A program made the translations under genes and the position numbers. The notes beneath the pieces are model-generated. The model was not told the DNA's origin. It saw only the letters and a list, made by a program, of their open reading frames with translations, and did not search any database. 64,000 nt of DNA from Protopterus annectens. Taxonomy: Eukaryota > Chordata > Ceratodontiformes > Protopteridae. The first letter of the stretch is position 1; each line of letters starts with the position of its first letter. The DNA lies in the NCBI RefSeq assembly GCF_019279795.1, contig NC_056739.1:17711292-17775291 (forward strand), in the 5' to 3' direction. Shown here in pieces: positions 1-11,426 of the stretch.

Positions 1-2343
1 TTTTTAGCTAGGTATGAAGGTGCAAAGAGTGCAGACACAATCATCCCATGACTGCCTCCCGAGGAGGACAATCAGGCACCCCCCCAGGAGCACTGAAGGG
101 GCCTACCAAAGAAAGATTCGCTGGAGCCCTGATTCTGTGGGCCTCCCTTGCTGTGAGGGTGGCATCTTCCATTACTGTACCCCCCCCCCCCTCTAAGAGA
201 ACTTTAACTCTGTGTGTCTTGGAAAGACCTTTGTTATTTTTTTGAACTACATCTTCCCACTACTTCTTTGACCTTTGGGAAAGGGTCTGGTGGGTGTGGA
301 AAAACGTACTTCAACGGCAGATAAGGTCCTGCCTTCCTGTTCACACCTGGTGAGCATCTCTTTAACTTTGGGCTCAAACAGAGAGGAACTATCAAAAGTG
401 GCGTTAATGAAGGAAGACTTGAAAGACTCTGTGAAATCGCAAAGGCGCATCCAGGCCTGCCTGCTTAGTGAGATGCCTGTATTTACTGCCCTGCCCTACT
501 CATTCCATCCGCTACATAAGAGATGAGTTTCATGGAAGAGTTTATAACCAAATTTAGGGTGGTGAGCTGAGATGTTACCTTGTCTGCAACCATATCAGCT
601 ACAGCTCCTTGGAGGGAGTCTGATAACTCCTTTGTCAGATCGCTCTGTAGTCTAGTAAAATGAATTAAGTAATTCAACGACTGTAAGGTGAAGGTCACTG
701 ATGGAAAGACACTTCCCATATCTATCCATGGTCTTAGCATCTTTATTCTGGGATGGATAGTGGAATTAGTCTCAGGTAGTTCCTTTTTAATGGCTGCCAC
801 AATAACCATAGCATCAACTGCTACATCTTTTGTAAGGAAAGGCTTGTCTGAAGGGACAGTAATATATTTATTCTGCCTCCTAGAAGTAGGTTCTATGGAG
901 TCTGGGGTCTCCCCAGCCATCTGAGAGAATTAAATCAATAAGCTCATCGGAAGGAGGGTTCACCCAAGAGGGGGAAGGGTGAGACCCAAAAGCCTTCAGG
1001 TATACAGATTCCTCAACTGAAGGGGTTTTAGACTGGCAGTCACCTTTCTGTTTTAACATTTCCACAATGTCTCCTAAGGAAACATCTTCAAGTGGGGACC
1101 AAGGGAACCCTTCTGCATCACTGAGGTATGTATCAGATGTTACTGACTCTTCTGGGGAGTCCAGATGCTTCCTCTTGCAAGTCCTCTTCTGAGGGACTAC
1201 TTCAGTAGGGTAATCTGAGGAAGTTTTGGAAGGGGGGTGGGGGCTCCCTGTTGGACATCCTGAGGTCTAGGGTCTCTGCGGTCCCATGGAAGGGGTAGGT
1301 GAGTAGATGAAGTGGCAGGCCCAGAAGTGGAAGGAAGTTCTTGGAGAGAGTGTGTCTGTGACTGGGATGTGGTCATTACCCTCCTCATAACCTAAAGGGC
1401 ACCCTGCCCCTGATCTGAAGAAACCTCTAGATCTGACCAAAGAATAATCAGAGCCGAGGGAATCTCCAGCACACAGGACAGATGCTCCAAGGTAAGATCC
1501 AAAGCTCCAAGAGGCAGGGTCAGATCCGGTGACATCTGAACCTACTCTCTGGGTCTGACTGGGGATTGTCGGGTTCTAGAGATCTCCCACTCTGACAGAG
1601 CAGAAGAGCTCAGGGCAGACGTCAGATCAGAGGAACCTTTGGTCCTGAAATCCGAGACAGACACCAGCTGGACATCCTAATCTTCCGGCTCCAAAATCAG
1701 GGTACAGGTCATAGGAGGAACAGACATTGATGGAGAAGATTTTGTTGGATCTGATGCCTTTGAGCTTGGATCCAGTAATAACTTGGCCAAAGCTGGTATC
1801 TTCAGAACCCTCTGCACTATCCTATCCACATAATCATCATCATCTGATAAGCTTCTGAAAGATCAGATAGATAAGGTAGGGGATCTAGATTTTGTCAAAA
1901 CTGGTGATGGCAGCCAGAAGATATAGGCTCCAATGATGGAGAATGGCTCCGAAGTCTAAACTCAGTTGGAGCTGAAGAGGTAGGAGCAGAAGGTGCAGAT
2001 TGCTCCGAAGACCTCTCAGGTAGCTACTGGCTGCTCCGAAGAATCTGTAGGAGCAGTCAGTTTACAAACTTTCTGTCTCAGCTCTGAGGATGATTTTGGA
2101 GTTGAAGAAGGTTGCTTTAGAGATTTGTCTGACTTATCTGATGATTTAGAGGACTCAGGAGAAATAGCCTAAGAAAAAGGAGTTTTAAGTACACCTTTCA
2201 ATATAAGTTCATTTTTATGCTCCATAACAGCCCTTTGGTTGAAGCCATGGCAAATGAGCATGATTCTTGAAGATGTAAAGCCCCCAAGCAATGCACACAT
2301 AAAGTGTGTGCATCACCTAGAGGCATCTTTTTGCCACATTGTT
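1..2343 (-). pseudogene. DIRS-A gag (ORF1) body, decayed
   Basis: This is the minus-strand capsid-like ORF1 of a DIRS retrotransposon, broken by many stops and frameshifts. Readable blocks match the other gag copies in the window: the conserved C-terminal block with TLSAVEVRFSTP and PYPKG-like residues lies near 250-450, the LNYLIHFTRLQ block near 480-920, and the ESVYLKAFGSHP block near 880-1065. The Cys-rich N-terminus (CEQCGKKM, then LGALHLQESC) is readable at about 2180-2343. Positions 1-240 already run into the gag-pol boundary, so pol and the YR gene lie beyond the left edge. PLE-A interrupts the reading frame a few codons after its start, which sits at 11454. I am confident of the family; no function is left. 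Confidence 0.85.
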
Positions 2344-2357
2344 CACATTTTTTTAAA
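2344..2357. repeat. Target-site duplication of PLE-A, left copy (partner 11414-11426)
   Basis: The bases CACATTTTTTTAAA here match CACATTTTTAAAA at 11414-11426 except for T-run length. They lie exactly at the two points where DIRS-A gag is broken (KKC codons on both sides), so they are read as the 12-14 bp duplication made when PLE-A inserted. Confidence 0.65.
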
Positions 2358-2447
2358 CTAATAAAACCACAAGCACCAACCAGTAATACAAGGAAAGGAA
2401 GAAGTCTTCAGAGTCGAGTGCCACAAAAAGGTTTTATTTTACAATAA

Positions 2448-2495
2448 CACACGTTCAGTGCTTTCGTCCACAGGTAACAGGACTTCTTCGGAACA
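2448..2495 (-). ncRNA. Hammerhead-ribozyme-like motif in PLE-A 3' UTR
   Basis: Read on the minus strand, GAAGA is followed by GTCC, a 10-nt loop, GGAC and then GAAA, with GCAC and GTGT able to form the next helix. This resembles the hammerhead core (CUGANGA, stem II, GAAA, stem III), and hammerhead motifs are known in Penelope-like elements. The first core base differs (CCGAAGA rather than CUGAAGA), and an outer helix I is not obvious. I read it as a decayed ribozyme relic, not as an active one. Confidence 0.35.
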
Positions 2496-2784
2496 ATATA
2501 AGTTGCAACAGACTGAATTTTTATATCTGTGGGTGGCAGCCTCAAGTAATTAATGACATCATCACCTAATTAACTATTCAACCCCTCCCTATCACAAACA
2601 AGTATCAACTTTTAAAACTAGTCAAGACAACATAAACAAACATTTTCATTTAAAATAATGTGTTGGCAGTTCACAATTAATAACATAATGTGTCTATAAA
2701 ACCTCTGTAAAACAAAATACTTTATCTTTCAACTGTTTAAGCATTGTAAACAGAAGATATGTTTTCAGACAATTGGTGACTGTC

Positions 2785-3652
2785 TCATTCAAAATAGTAA
2801 GATGCCCTCAATCTAAGTAAGCTGGAGATGGAAACAAATTCATTGAGTCCTGGGGGTTGAGTGGCATTGGTTTTAAGTTGCCACTTCAATTCTAGGAATT
2901 CAAGGCAGTCACCCAGAGGACCACCTCATTATCCTAATTGTGCCTGGTCAATAACACTGAATTTAAATGTATGCCCTGGGTTTCCTTTGACATGTTTGGC
3001 CAAGGCATTATATTCATCCCCCTTTCTAATGTCGTACTGATGCTTGTAGACTCTCTGCCTGAAGCTTCTCTTAGTTTTCCCAATATAGAATGCAGAGCAA
3101 GCAGAGGGCTAAATAAATCACTCCCCTACTGTTATACATTAATCTATTTTGAAAATAAATCTTTCCAAAACCGAGCACTATGACAAAGGGCCCTTCCATC
3201 ATGAACCTACAATAACTGCAGCTCCCACATCTAGCCAGCTTCCTGTTTGTTTAGTGAAATTCAATCCTTCCAATAACACCTTAAAGCAAAGGGCTTTCTT
3301 GTACACCATCCTGGGTTTTGGTCCTACTAACTCATGGTGTTCACTATCAACAGTAAAAATAGACCAGCTTCTTTCGACTATTTCTTTCAGGCCATCAAAT
3401 TGGCTGGTGAAGGGCAGTACCAAACCATGCTCGAAGACGTCAATAAACCCAAATCACTACTTTCTCCATTTCCATCCATGGGATTGGTCCCTTGCCCCTT
3501 CCCTAAAAGTGGAAAACATTGTCCCAATGTCCTTTTCCTGGTTACCTCTCTGAAAATGTTATTCAAAAACCCATCTGGGTATCCTCCTCTTTGGAACACA
3601 GATTTCAAGGTAGACATTTCTACCTGAAAGTCATCATCAATAACGTCCTGCA
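2785..3652 (-). pseudogene. PLE-A linker and GIY-YIG endonuclease part
   Basis: Minus-strand translation gives the post-RT linker (LKSVFQRGGYP near 3600; PFTSQFDGLKEIVERSWSIF near 3400; TKQTGSWLDVG near 3240) and then the endonuclease module at about 2860-3110, with CSAFYIGKTKRSFRQRV followed by KHQYD and ALAKHV. The YIG, Arg and His-containing segments are those of GIY-YIG nucleases, which nick the target DNA in endonuclease-bearing PLEs. Two adjacent stops follow the VIDQAQLG block, and frameshifts separate the linker blocks, so this copy is dead. It ends abruptly at the CR1-A insertion point. Confidence 0.75.
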
Positions 3653-4218
3653 TTTAAATTGGAACCTGTGTGCTGCTGAGAGACCGCCTTACAAGACTAT
3701 CTGCAAATATATAGAGCTGAGTATATTATTCTGTATTATCGAGCTAAATTGTTGCTTAGATATCTGTTGTCTTACTGTTCTGCAAATATACAGAGATCAG
3801 TATATATTTTTTTGGTTCTATAATTTGCACTGTGATTCCTCACATCTCTGTTGAAAACTGTCTTCCCCACCCCCCCCCCTCATTTTCTGCCTTGTCTTCA
3901 GCTGATATAACTGGTTTTGATAGCTTGTGCGTTGCTTAGTTCAAGGTTCCCTTAATTTGACCTGTTAATAACAACCTGCATTTAAATTGGAACCTGTGTG
4001 CTGCTGAGAGACAGCTTTACAAGACTATCTGCAAATATGTAGAGCTGAGTATATTTTTCTGTATTATTCTATATTATAGAGCTAAATTGTTGCTTAGATA
4101 TCTGTTGTCTTATTGTTTTGCAAATATACAGAGATCAGTATATATTTTTTTGGTTTTATAATTTGCACTGTGATTCCTCACATCTCTGTTGAAACTGTCT
4201 TCCCCACCCCCCTCCCTG
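3651..4218 (+). repeat. Duplicated block, about 240 bp units 327 bp apart (CR1-A 5' end)
   Basis: The sequence from 3651 to about 3880 recurs at 3978-4218 with few changes. Both units open with GCATTTAAATTGGAACC and close with a C-rich run after CTGTCTTCCCC. The duplication lies at the upstream edge of the LINE, right at the PLE-A break, so it is read as tandem 5' UTR units. It has no coding potential. Confidence 0.75.
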
Positions 4219-4844
4219 TTCTTGGTTGTAGTTTAAATTTGGTGGCTTTTGCAGTGCCCGCCCCACTGTAGATTTGATCTAGGACACTCCCCCAGTCCCA
4301 TCTCTTTACTGCATTCTACCTAATAAACCCTGTCTGCACTTGCTTTTAGTCCTTTTTAATCTAATTACATTTTTTCAAACTGTGTGTGGACTAATATTGC
4401 TACATACTCAAGTGTGCCAGCTTGCACTGCATGTGAATTGTTTTTACTACTGTTTTTGCTACTTTTCTGAAAAAAAAAAATGTAAGCCTGTTTCCTACCT
4501 TTCCTGTAACTAGTGTTCCAGATACAGATTTGCTGTTTGTAAGCTTCTGAGCCCCCCAAGCCTTTCTGTGTTGGAGGGAAGCCTTCTAGCTTATCAGTGG
4601 GAGTGGTAAGTATTAGCTAACCTGTCTACCAACTAAGGAGCGGTTCTGGCCCAGAATTTGTAGTTATTGGCCGTTTGGGCGGTCTTCCATCTCGCTCAAC
4701 TTTCTGATTTGAAGGCCTGCATTTGCACTTGTTTCTGTCCTGTAACTCCTGGGCCCATCTCATTTGCTCACTCAAAAAAAAAAAAAAAAAATCTGCTTTT
4801 ACTGTATTTGTTTCTTCCTACTTTATTTTGCTTTTGCGTCATCT

Positions 4845-5770
4845 TAAAAGTACTCACATGTATTTATTACTGCTTGGTGTAACTCATTCTAAGCCTTTTA
4901 GTTTAAGCACTTGGGCTTCAAACCAGTTGTTTTACATTAAGAAGGTTTGTGGTCTGCACTGTAGTGGCAGAACAGGTAGCTTACATCCTTCTAAGTTGGG
5001 AACTGCTGATTGAGGGCTCAGTGTCTGTTATTCTAAAAGTGCATTAATTCTGGTTTAAGCACTTGGGCTTCAGGCCAGTTATTTTACATTAAGAGGGTTC
5101 GTGGTCTGCACTCTTGCGGGAGGAGAGGCTGGACTCTGCCCTTCTGAGCTGGGAATTTCTGGTTAAAGGCTTATAGTGCCTGCATATCTGAACTGCTTCT
5201 TACTGAAATTGGTACACCTTGTTTGCTGTAGCATAGACTAGATCCAGGCCTGCTGAATCCAGCTTTGTTTGTATAACTTGAGCACTAATCCAGGCATTCT
5301 TTAAAGTATTCAGTTGTATTTATTACTGCTTGGTAGTAACTTGATTAAAGTGTAGATATCATTCTAAGTCTTTTGGATTAAGCACTTGGGATTCAGACCA
5401 GTTGTTTTACATTAGGAAGGTTTGCGGCCTGCACTGTGGTGGCAGGATAGGTAGCTTACATCCTTCTAAGTTGGGAACTGCTGATTGAGGGCTCAGTGTC
5501 TGTTATTCTAAAAGTGTATTAGTTCTGGTTTAAGCACTTGGGCTTCAGGCCAGTTATTTTACATTAAGAAGGTTTGTGGTCTGCACTCTTGTGGGAGGAG
5601 AGGCTGGACTCTGCCCTTCTGAGCTGGGAATTTCTGGTTAAAGGCTTATAGTGCCTGCATATCTGAACTGTTTCTTACTGAAATTGGTACACCTTGTTTT
5701 CTGTAGCATAGAATAGATACAGGCCTGCTGAATCTAGCATTGTTTGTATGCTTGTTATTTCCCTGAAACG
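4845..5770 (+). repeat. Two tandem units of about 475 bp in the LINE 5' UTR, each with an internal half-repeat
   Basis: The block starting TATTTATTACTGCTTGG recurs after 455-475 bp. Marker AGCACTTGGG occurs at 4906 and 5058 in unit 1 and at 5381 and 5533 in unit 2, giving an exact 475-bp period with a 152-bp sub-period. Each unit includes the landmarks TTACATTAAGAAGGTTTG and GAACTGCTGATTGAGG. Such repeated units upstream of a LINE ORF1 look like promoter monomers, known from some mammalian L1 families. Confidence 0.85.
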
Positions 5771-6065
5771 TTAATTCCACCTAAAACGAGGCTTTTCAGC
5801 TCTTCTGTGGATCCCTAGTGATATTTGCATTGCTTACTGTACTTATTTCCTTGTTTCACTTGAAAGAAAGTTACTGTTTGTCGTTTCTGCATTTAAGTTA
5901 CCTGTAACACATTGCATTTAAGTTACCTGGCACTTGCTCACTAAAGCAATTATATAAGTAGCACTAAAAAATTAAAAGCACTACACCCTCACAAGTCCCC
6001 TTGAGTACCTTGTTCCCCATTGGCCCTTTTTTCAATGATAAAGGAATTCCCAATACTATTCTAGC

Positions 6066-7013
6066 ATGTCCAAAGGTCAGTTGTCAATCTCCTCTCCGGT
6101 CCAGCTGGTGAATCTGGGAATCTTGAGGCAATGTTACAACTGCCTCATGTACACAGACAACCCTCTCCTCCTCCCAACAAATTCCAACACATGTGAGAGA
6201 TGCAACCATATAGCCAAACTGGAGGCTAAGCTCTCTCAACTCAGTACTGGCGTAACCAGTCAGGAGGAGAAGGAAACCACACTCACTACAATTCCAGTCT
6301 CACATAGACCTACCACGACAGCAAACCAAACACATAAACACACAAAAACATACTTGGAGGCTCTAAATAAAAATCTGCCTAAGCAGCAGAGATCTCCAAA
6401 GCAGACACCCAAACAACCTCTACCCCAAAACAAAACACGTGTAACACATAGCTCACAAAACCAGTGTGCCGAACAGTCACAGCCCTTAAGACTAAACAAC
6501 ACACCTGATACACTTGTAATAGGTGACTCTATCGTCAGGCACACTGACGTCCCGCTCACCAGGCTGAACAAGGAGAAGGTCACGGTGAGCTGCCTGTCGG
6601 GCGCTAGGATCCGCCACATAACACAAGCACTCAGGTCACTCCAAGGCAAGTACAAATATGACTCAGTCATTGTCCATGCTGGTGTGAATGACCTGAGACG
6701 TACCTCCCTGGACTACATGAAAAGAGACATAGAGGAGCTCTCTGAGCATGTAGCCCAGGCCGGTATGACCCTGACCTTGAGTAGCATCTTACCCTCAACA
6801 AGAATGATGCCACAATATGAAGACAAGATGATCAATTTCAACAACTGGCTTAAGTATTGGTATCATTCAAAGGGGATCCAATGCCTGTCAGCCTGGGATG
6901 ACATGCTCGACAAGCCACAATGCTTCGCTAGGGACGGCTTGCACCTGTCACCCCTGGGCTTTCAGATATTGGCAAAGGCTCTTGCTACCCCCATAGTGCC
7001 TTTTTTTAGGTAA
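6066..7013 (+). CDS. LINE ORF1: zinc-knuckle-like N-terminus and SGNH esterase domain (CR1/L2 type)
   Basis: The 315-residue frame is open. Residues about 23-46 hold two CxxC pairs (CYNC and CERC), a possible zinc-binding module. Residues 65-145 are polar and low in complexity. The SGNH/GDSL hydrolase domain starts at about residue 150: GDSIV with the nucleophile Ser at 155, GVND for the Asn block, and DGLHLS near the end for the Asp-His pair. ORF1 esterases of CR1/L2 elements are thought to act in the retrotransposition RNP; the substrate is not known from sequence. ORF2 follows in the same frame after one TAA and about 57 bp. Keeping every catalytic motif while ORF2 carries at least seven lesions is notable but may be chance. 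Confidence 0.85.
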   Translation: MSKGQLSISSPVQLVNLGILRQCYNCLMYTDNPLLLPTNSNTCERCNHIAKLEAKLSQLSTGVTSQEEKETTLTTIPVSHRPTTTANQTHKHTKTYLEALNKNLPKQQRSPKQTPKQPLPQNKTRVTHSSQNQCAEQSQPLRLNNTPDTLVIGDSIVRHTDVPLTRLNKEKVTVSCLSGARIRHITQALRSLQGKYKYDSVIVHAGVNDLRRTSLDYMKRDIEELSEHVAQAGMTLTLSSILPSTRMMPQYEDKMINFNNWLKYWYHSKGIQCLSAWDDMLDKPQCFARDGLHLSPLGFQILAKALATPIVPFFR

Positions 7014-7070
7014 GGCTCAAAAAACAAACCTACCTCCATAGGTATCACAAGGGATAAGAAACTAAGAGTA

Positions 7071-9875
7071 ATGCTACTCAATACCAGAAGTCTAAACCTC
7101 AAGATGCACGCACTCGAAACTCTCCTTGGCATGGAGAACATCGATATCTGTGCAGCAACAGAAACCTGGTTCAAGGCTCCCGAGAGCACCCCAGCACTAC
7201 CAGGTTATACCTCATACCATGCTTTTTGGCCCCAAAACTTGGACCAAACCACAAAAGGAGGGGGAGTATCAATATTCGTCAAAGATACCCACACCTCCAG
7301 GTTGGTGGCACAGCACGAAGGTTAAGAGACTATCCATGTGCAACTAACAGTGGGTAAAACTGCCTTCCAGTTTATAGGCTGCTACAGACCACCCTCCCAA
7401 ACCCAGGAACCCCACTCGGCCTTCCTGAGATCACTGGAAAATATGAAGGTCTCTCCAAACACCATTATATTGGGCGACTTATACTACCCAAACATAGACT
7501 GGGAGCATTACTCTAGCTCCAACACCCTAGCCCAAAGGTTCCTAGAATTTATAAACTCAAATGCTATGGAACAACTTGTTACCACTCCAACAAGAGGGGA
7601 AAACATACTGGACCTGATCATCACCAACATGGGAACTCTATGCTCCAGACAAGAAGTGTATCCCTCACTGGTAAGATCAGACCATAAATTAATCTCACTG
7701 GATATTCACATCCCAACCCCACCCCCTGCCCAGAAAACGACAGTGAAAAACTTCTCTAAAGCAAATTTCACACTCCTCAAAACAGAGTTGGAATCCTTCA
7801 AAGCCCCCGGGCCTGTGGAAAATACGGCCCAGACCGCATAATCCTTTATAAACGCATTCTATGAACACCTTCAGGAATGCATGGATCATGCAATCCCAAA
7901 TAAAACCAAGACCCAATCCTCCAAAGGCAGACGTCCTGTATGGTGGACCCCAGCCATAAACAAACTATACAACAGAAGGAGGAAGCTACTACATGATAGA
8001 GCAAAATACCAAAAAGGGAAGGCATCTCTGATCAGTATTAGCAAAAAACTACGGGCACTCATAAAATCGTCTAAGGCCAGCTTCGAGAGAAAAATTGCAC
8101 AGGACACTAAGGATAATCACAAGGCTTTCTTTAGTTATGTTAAGAACCTGGGTGGGAATTCCCAGATATGCTCAGAATTAGTCCAAAATGACAAAAAATA
8201 CACCGAACCCACAGACATTGCCAACATCCTAGCTGACAGGTTCAGCACAAACTTCTCCCCCCTCCCCACCAAAAGGGCAAATATCTATCCCAGCAGAGTG
8301 CTGCCCCCCTGACATCTCAGATGCTCAGGTAAGAGCCGCCCTCTCCAAAGCAAAAAACACAGCATCAATGGGACCAGACGGTTTTCCGGGCTGCGTACTA
8401 CATGAACTCCAAGAAGGGCTAAACCCAAACATAAAACTACTGGTCAATCTCAGCCTTACTACAAGATATGTACCCAAAGAGTGGCATACAGCAACAGTGG
8501 TCCCCATCCACAAAGGTGGTGCCTCAACGGATCCTGGAAACTATCGCCCCATAAGCCTGACTAGCTTGGCCTGCAAAGCTATGGAAAGGATCATCATGGA
8601 CCTCATAAATAAAGATATTGGGGACCTACAGACGCTGGATCCTACCCAGTTCGGCTTTGTTAAGGGCAGATCCTGCCTCTTAAACCTGGTCGATTTCTTT
8701 GAAACAGTCACCAAGGCCATTGACGAGGGGAAGGTGGTCCACACAGCCTACCTGGACCTCGCAAAAGCCTTCGATACAATACTCCACTCGGATATTATAT
8801 ATAAGCTCACCAGCTTAAATATAAACCCATATGTCACTAGATGGGTTGCAAACTGACTCAAGGAAAGAACCCACAACCCACATGGTTAGAATTGCTGGAG
8901 CCATGTCAGACTCCAAACCAGTTACAAGTGGCGTCCTACAAGGCTCAGTCCTGGGACCTCTCCTGTTTGGTATATATTTCTCGGAGGTACAGGCCAACAT
9001 GGAAGGACTGTGGCTGACCAAGTTCGCAGATGACTGCAAACTGGGCACCATAATAGACTCTCCAGCTGACACAAGCATCCTCCAAAAGGACCTCGTAGAA
9101 ACAGACAACTGGTGCCAGAGCCATGGCCTCAAGCTAAACGCCAAAAAGTGTATAGTCATCCCCTTTGGCAAAAACAAATTGCCCACAAATTACCACATAG
9201 GTGGTAATCCATTAAGTACAGAAGAAGTAATTAGGGACCTGGGGACCCAAGTTGATAGCAATCGCTCATTTGACAACCACGTGGTCAAAGTGGTTAGAAA
9301 AACATTTTATATAGCCCACCTAATCATGAAGGGATTCACGTCTAGATCAGGGGAGGTCATCGTGCCTCTTGACTCATCCCTCATCAGGCCCATAATTGAG
9401 TACAATGCCCCTTTTGGGATGTACCTTACCAGACACCTGCAGCAACTGGAAAGACCCCAAAAGTACCTCACCAAGAGGATCAAAGGGCTCAAACAGATGC
9501 TATATGCTGCCTGGTTAAAGAAACTCCAGCTCTACTTCAGTGGCATACCGCCTGCTCAGACGCGAGCTGTGCCTGACGTATAAAGCCATGTCCAACCCAG
9601 AATTAATGGACATGCTGCACCTCAGAAAATCCTAATCCAATCGAGCTATGCGCTCAAGAGACTTGAACTTCAGCACTGAAATAAACAGGACATGCTGGAG
9701 GGACAGATTCATAACCCAGAGGCTCCCTTCACTCTGGAATAAAATCCCAGTCCAGGTTAGGCAGAGTCCCTCATTGACTCTCTTCAAGAGGAATCTTGAT
9801 GAGTGGATGGGAGATCGTAGGTTTACCCCGGGTATCACTTCTGTGTCACTGTTAGACAGAGGCACAGTATACTAA
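7071..9875 (+). pseudogene. LINE ORF2: APE endonuclease and reverse transcriptase, broken
   Basis: The frame begins MLLNTRSLN with the endonuclease (AATETWF, then GDLYYPNIDWE and SDHKLISLDI). It continues through the linker (RPVWWTPAINKLYN) into the RT (NYRPISLTSL, FGFVKGRSC, YLDLAKAFD, VLQGSVLGPLLF, active-site FADDCK) and ends with the CR1-type C-terminal domain (RDRFITQRLPSLWN). I count in-frame stops at 7323, 7839, 8854 and 9632, and frameshifts near 8306 (C run), 8870 and 9537. The product would nick target DNA and copy the LINE RNA there. It cannot be made from this copy, although all main catalytic motifs can still be read. Confidence 0.9.
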
Positions 9876-9972
9876 CCTCGAAAAAGGGCATAGCAAAATT
9901 AATTTAAAATGGGTGGTGAAAGCCAAACACACTCTGGCTAGGCTTATAAATGCCCTAGGGCAGATAGCCTAG

Positions 9973-9990
9973 TATGAACCTATGAACCTA
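9973..9990 (+). repeat. 8-bp microsatellite tail at LINE 3' end
   Basis: Two and a bit copies of TATGAACC end the CR1-A element directly before PLE-A sequence resumes. A short repeated 3' terminus instead of poly(A) is typical of CR1-group LINEs and fixes the insertion boundary. Confidence 0.75.
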
Positions 9991-9991
9991 T

Positions 9992-11413
9992 CCCTCGACA
10001 CCATCCTGGCAATTCTGACACTGTCCTTTGACTACTGATTTCTTCTGGTGTGTAAGGTGTATGCTGTCAAAATGTAAATAAAAGCTGGAATAGCTGAACT
10101 TTCTGTAAATGTTAGAGTCAAATTTTTTCAAAACATTCTTTTTAAGGGTAACATCAAGAAAATGCACAGTGTTCCCATGTACATCCATAGTGAAAGCAAG
10201 AAAATTGGTGGTAGAATGTAAGTAGTCAAAGAATTCATACAATTTTGAGTCGGTGTCAACCCAAAATAGGTTCATGTCATCCAAAAAGCGGCCGTAAAAT
10301 ATCCAGCAATCTTTAAATTCAGAATTAAACACACAGGTATTTTCCCATTGTGACAAGACTGTATTTGCAAAAATGGGGGCACAAGCTGCCCCCATAGCCA
10401 CACCAGTCTTCTGTCTGAAAATCTGCCCCTCAAATATTAAATAGTTGTTGGTTAATACATCCATCAAGTCACCCTATTGTTTCTAAGATATTCATGAAAC
10501 CATTCTAATCCAGTCTCATGAGGTATAACTGAGAAAAGGTCCTGGATCTCTATAGTTACAAATCTTAGTTCTTCCCGATATAAATCATCAGTGACCCTAG
10601 TTAGAAAATCCCATTAGTCTAAGTAACACCGGGTTCACATCCAGTGCTCTTTTGGTGTAAAAGTCTATGTACCTGGCTATACTGAAAGTCTTACAAGCTT
10701 GAGCGTCAACAAAGAGACACAATGGGGGATCTTATAAGGACTTTTGGAATACCAAAAATCATAGGTAACTTTGGATTTTCTATGTGTAAAAATGTGTGGT
10801 CCTGTATAATAATCTGGTTGTTCAAAAGCATTTCCTCTAAGGCTAAGTCTATTTTTCAATATACAATGTTCACCTCATTGACTGAGGCTTCATCGTAATT
10901 GTCCGAATATAAGAGGTTAAACACCTTGTTAATATATTCATTTCTATCCATGATTACCAGCCCACCCCCTTTATCAGGTTTCATTACTCTAATTTGTTGT
11001 TTTTGATAATTTCTTTGAGGAGGGTGGATTCTGTTTCACTTAAATGTCTTTCTCCTATGTTAACCCTTTTGTTTCTTATAAATTCTCTAAAGTTGAATGT
11101 GCATAGTTTTTCAAACATAAGCACTGTGGGGGTGAAGTGGTGGACTGAATGTGTTGGGTCTCTTCAAAAGGATAGTTTTGTTAGTACTTCCAGTATCACT
11201 GTTATCAAAAAAGAAAGCTAGGTTAATTCTCCTAACAAACAGTTTGAGTTGTAACAAAACTTCCACAATTTTGATGTTTGATAAGGGTACGAATGTCAGA
11301 CCCCTTTCAAATAAGTTGGCCCAAATTGTGTTCACCTCCAAACTACTGTAATTAAAAATTCTAAAGTCACCAAGGTTATTTGTGATGGTTAAATCAGTAT
11401 CTAGTTCCATCAC
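9992..11413 (-). pseudogene. PLE-A N-terminal part and reverse transcriptase
   Basis: From the high-coordinate end, the minus strand reads the PLE N-terminal block (FNYSSLEVNTIWANLFERGLT near 11300), KGGGLVIMDRNEYI near 10970, and the RT core with GVAMGAACAPIFANT and a YGRFLDD catalytic box near 10280-10410. It runs to SVVKGQ at about 10030. The LDD pair matches the YLDD box of PLE-B and PLE-C. Frames change several times and stops occur between blocks. At 9992 it meets the LINE tail; the continuation is at 3652. Confidence 0.8.
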
Positions 11414-11426
11414 CACATTTTTAAAA

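Larger units (their letters stand above)
3653..9990 (+). mobile_element. CR1-A, near full-length CR1/L2-superfamily LINE
   Basis: This plus-strand non-LTR retrotransposon of about 6.3 kb is inserted in PLE-A. It has a 2.4-kb repeat-rich 5' UTR (3653-6065), an intact esterase ORF1 (6066-7013), a broken endonuclease/RT ORF2 (7071-9875) and a short 3' UTR ending in an 8-bp repeat (TATGAACC) at 9973-9990. The esterase ORF1, the APE-type endonuclease and the short microsatellite tail in place of poly(A) are features of the CR1/L2/Rex1 group. The rest of the 5' UTR (4219-4844 and 5771-6065) shows no gene. CR1-B and CR1-C are related minus-strand fragments. Confidence 0.85.
2358..11413 (-). mobile_element. 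PLE-A, Penelope-like element split by a LINE
   Basis: A minus-strand Penelope-like retroelement with a GIY-YIG endonuclease (Neptune-like layout) is inserted in DIRS-A gag. Its 3' UTR (2358-2785), GIY-YIG and linker (2785-3652) lie left of the CR1-A LINE. Its reverse transcriptase and N-terminal part (9992-11413) lie right of it. The two halves join in order: RT thumb with SVVKGQ at about 10025, then the linker with DVIDDDF at about 3640. A direct repeat at 2344-2357 and 11414-11426 frames the element. It is older and more decayed than PLE-B and PLE-C, with many stops and only moderate protein similarity to them. Confidence 0.8.
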
